Source of the DNA: Micavibrio sp. UBA5572
GTDB taxonomy: Bacteria; Pseudomonadota; Alphaproteobacteria; Micavibrionales; Micavibrionaceae
Assembly (NCBI GenBank): GCA_002425415.1
Contig: DIMG01000008.1
Coordinates: 446 to 44,041 of the forward strand
Length of the DNA stretch: 43,596 nt
Direction: 5' to 3'
The position numbers and the translations under genes were made by a program. Of this stretch, positions 41,387 to 43,596 are shown one piece after another; position 1 is the first letter of the stretch; each line of letters opens with the position of its first letter. The notes below the pieces were generated by a model. It made no database searches, was not told the origin of the DNA, and saw only the letters and a program-made list of their open reading frames with translations.

Positions 41387-41441
41387 CGACAGGGAGAGTG
41401 TTTGTATAAGCAGGCAGACGATAAAAAAATACTTTAGTTAG

Positions 41442-43370
41442 TTACGCCGCTAGTCCTTTACTCAGGAAACTTGCCATGCGGCGAGCAAAGCCTGTGGGGT
41501 CTTTGACCGGTTCGCCCTGAATAATCAAAGCCTGATCGTATAAAAGTTCGGCCGCATCGGACAAGATATCCGATTCCGAATTTTTTCCTGCAAGATCATC
41601 CAGTGTTGCAATCAGAGCGTGCGCCGGATTGATTTCCAAAACGGGTTTGTCATTGGCTTCATATTGTTGGTGAATTTTTAGAACCCGTCCCATATGCAAA
41701 TCCACATCCTGATCGCCCGCCACCAGACAGACCGGAGAATCGGTCAAACGGTCAGACACTCTGACCTTGGATATTCTATCAGATAATTTTGTTGTCAGAT
41801 ATGCAATCAGGTCAGACCGCGCCGATGTTTCAGCTTTTCCTTCGGCATTGTCATTTTCAGGGTCTTGGGATTTTTTGTCCGTCAACGGGAATTTTGATAG
41901 ATCAATTGCGCCTTTGGTGACGGACACAAACTTCTTGCCCTTGTAATCCATTACAACAGGCAACCAGAAATCATCAATCGTGTCTTTGAGCAACAGGACT
42001 TCGAGTCCCCGTTTTTTTAAGCCTTCGATTTGTGGTGAATTTCTCATCGCGTCCACATGTTCGCCTGAAATATAATAAATCGTATCTTGCCCTTCTTTCA
42101 TCCGGTCGATATATCCATCAAGCGAGGTCAGATTATTCGGGTGACCGGTGGTAAAGAAACGACAAATTTTTAAAATATCATCACGATGCTCTACCGCGTC
42201 ATACAGGCCTTCTTTGACCACTGCGCCAAATTGGTGCCAGAATGCGTTGAACGCTGTTTCATCATCGCGCGATAGTTTATCCAGATCACCCAGAAGTTTT
42301 TTGGTAACGCTTGAGCGAATGCGGCTGACAATTGCGTTTTGTTGCAGCATTTCTCGGCTGATATTAAGGGGTAAATCTTCGCTGTCAATCACGCCACGGA
42401 TAAACCTCATCCATGGATACATCAGACCTTCACATTCATCGGTGATATAGATACGGCGAACATAAAGCCTGACAGCATGTTTGCGGGTCGGGTCATATAA
42501 ATCGAACGGGCGCAAAGTCGGAACATACAACAAGGCCGTATATTCTATTTTGCCTTCGGCGTGCCAATGGGCGGTCACAGAGGGTTGATCCAACCCCATT
42601 GATCCAGACACCATCATGAAAAATTCCTGATATTGTTCCGGCGTGATGTCTGATTTCTGGCGCATCCAGATGGCTGAAGCCGTATTGATCGGCTCTTCCT
42701 CTTCTGTTCCGACATAAATCGGCAAGCTGACATGGTTTGAATAGGTTACAATCACGCGTTTGATTTTTTCTTCGATCAAAAACTCGCTGGCATCATCCTT
42801 GATGTGCAACGAGATAACCGTGCCGCATGTTGTTTTTAGCTTTGCGGATTCTTCTTCGGTCGCTTGGTCTATTGTGAATCCTGAAATGCCGTCTGATTTC
42901 CATGACCAGATGTCATGCGATCCGGCTTTGCGCGAGGTCACAACGACTTGATCGGACACCATAAAGGCCGAGTAAAATCCGACACCGAATTGCCCGATTA
43001 AATTCGGAGCACCTGCGGCATTATTCGATTGTTTGAGTTGTTCCATTAGGTTTCTGGTGCCGGATTTGGCAATCGTTCCCAGATTATCCACCATCTCATC
43101 ACGGGTCATGCCGATCCCCGTATCCTGAATGGTCAGCATACGGTTGGGGGCATCGACATTCATACGGATTTCAAACCCTGCATGGTCTTTTATCAAATCC
43201 GGCGTGGCAATAGCATCATAGCGCAAGCGGTCACAGGCATCGGCACTGTTGGATACCAATTCACGCAAAAATACATCGCGGTTGGAGTAAAGCGCATGGG
43301 TTACAATTTCGAGAAGACGCGATACATCCGCGCCAAAATCCGTGGTTTGTTTGGTCTGTTCTTTTGTCAT
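41442..43370 (-). CDS. htpG: Chaperone HtpG (Hsp90 family)
   Basis: HtpG is the bacterial Hsp90, an ATP-dependent dimeric chaperone. The N-terminal GHKL ATPase has LYSNRDVFLRELVSNSADACDRLRY (in part: FLRELVSNSADACDRLRY), DTGIGMTRDE and GQFGVGFYSAFMVSD. The middle domain has FIRGVIDSEDLPLNISREMLQ, and the C-terminal dimerisation domain ends near SKGLAA. The 642-residue length is typical. An AAAG sequence before the ATG is a weak ribosome-binding site. It is convergent with greA; the region upstream (43371-43439) shows no clear heat-shock promoter. Confidence 0.97.
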   Translation of the reverse strand: MTKEQTKQTTDFGADVSRLLEIVTHALYSNRDVFLRELVSNSADACDRLRYDAIATPDLIKDHAGFEIRMNVDAPNRMLTIQDTGIGMTRDEMVDNLGTIAKSGTRNLMEQLKQSNNAAGAPNLIGQFGVGFYSAFMVSDQVVVTSRKAGSHDIWSWKSDGISGFTIDQATEEESAKLKTTCGTVISLHIKDDASEFLIEEKIKRVIVTYSNHVSLPIYVGTEEEEPINTASAIWMRQKSDITPEQYQEFFMMVSGSMGLDQPSVTAHWHAEGKIEYTALLYVPTLRPFDLYDPTRKHAVRLYVRRIYITDECEGLMYPWMRFIRGVIDSEDLPLNISREMLQQNAIVSRIRSSVTKKLLGDLDKLSRDDETAFNAFWHQFGAVVKEGLYDAVEHRDDILKICRFFTTGHPNNLTSLDGYIDRMKEGQDTIYYISGEHVDAMRNSPQIEGLKKRGLEVLLLKDTIDDFWLPVVMDYKGKKFVSVTKGAIDLSKFPLTDKKSQDPENDNAEGKAETSARSDLIAYLTTKLSDRISKVRVSDRLTDSPVCLVAGDQDVDLHMGRVLKIHQQYEANDKPVLEINPAHALIATLDDLAGKNSESDILSDAAELLYDQALIIQGEPVKDPTGFARRMASFLSKGLAA

Positions 43371-43439
43371 GCTTTCTATTTAGCAAAACATGAGGATTTG
43401 TCCAGACTTAGCCTGTCCAATCTATGAATTTAAAGGGAG

Positions 43440-43596
43440 TTATACAGTTGGAACCGGATAAGCAGGATCTGGTGTTTTAACCAAGGGGGTTTCTTTATTT
43501 GCCAAAGAGGAACTGGCAGCGTCCCATGCAGGCTGAAGTTCTTTATGCTGCCGGACAGCTTCGGATAAAAATCTTAGGGGCTGTACCAAATAATCA
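43440..43596 (-). CDS. 3' end of a minus-strand gene, unrecognised (partial)
   Basis: On the minus strand a frame enters from the right edge (first full codon at 43595) and stops at TAA (43442-43440) after 51 residues. It begins DYLVQPLRFLSEAVRQHKE and ends KTPDPAYPVPTV. The first half is likely helical and the tail is rich in Pro, Thr and Val. Too little is present to assign a family. Upstream parts lie outside the window. Confidence 0.6.
   Translation of the reverse strand, partial: DYLVQPLRFLSEAVRQHKELQPAWDAASSSLANKETPLVKTPDPAYPVPTV

Overview
The window is chromosomal DNA from an alphaproteobacterium with moderate GC content. Evidence: a DUF3126 protein, the OlsB/OlsA ornithine-lipid pair, the infA-maf-RNase E/G string, a CarA / GatB-YqeY / DnaG / RpoD neighbourhood, and clustered GANTC (CcrM-type) sites. 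The order within the class cannot be fixed by eye; a Micavibrio- or Rhodospirillales-like lineage is a guess. No phage, insertion sequence or CRISPR array was seen. Most genes are housekeeping.

Layout. 1-5537: a partial tRNA-Thr, galE (-), then a + strand run with a small basic protein, dcd, murA, infA, maf and an RNase E/G without the zinc-link. 5534-10878 (-): a histidine kinase with a Cys-rich N-terminus, a CheY-like regulator, glpD and glpK in one apparent operon. 10997-15478: a YjbH-like outer-membrane protein, a Leu/Phe/Val-type dehydrogenase, a 405-bp gap with a terminator and candidate small RNA, an unknown protein and a small tyrosine phosphatase. 15533-21593 (+): olsB-olsA, DUF3126, a secreted Cys-rich protein, and the lipid A/Kdo operon waaA-lpxK-lpxL. 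21726-26218 (-): a CAT-anticodon tRNA, rpoD with a long Lys/Ala-rich tail, and dnaG. 26280-34818: pdxY and an accessory block (VWA protein, ECF sigma factor, phosphohistidine-swivel protein, PQQ-like beta-propeller, DUF2207 protein, LemA). 34961-43596: GatB/YqeY, carA, a beta-carbonic anhydrase, carB, greA, htpG and the 3' end of one more gene.

The most notable result is a probable small ECF-sigma regulon. Three copies of a bipartite motif, CCAAGGA(T/A)-N14-CGTCT(T/G)ATA, all on the - strand with identical spacing, lie in front of the sigma gene, in front of the beta-propeller/swivel operon, and inside the VWA gene just upstream of a second, well-placed start codon. This ties four otherwise puzzling genes into one putative envelope-linked response system, set between yqeY and dnaG, which are usually neighbours in alphaproteobacteria.

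Other points worth following: five GANTC sites within 41 bp upstream of rpoD; a terminator-like hairpin a few bases after the predicted greA transcription start; a carbonic anhydrase between carA and carB; a two-component pair fused to the glycerol operon; a 16-bp perfect palindrome in front of the secreted Cys-rich protein; and a candidate - strand small RNA near 14249-14475. Functions come from recognising family motifs by eye; no database search was run.
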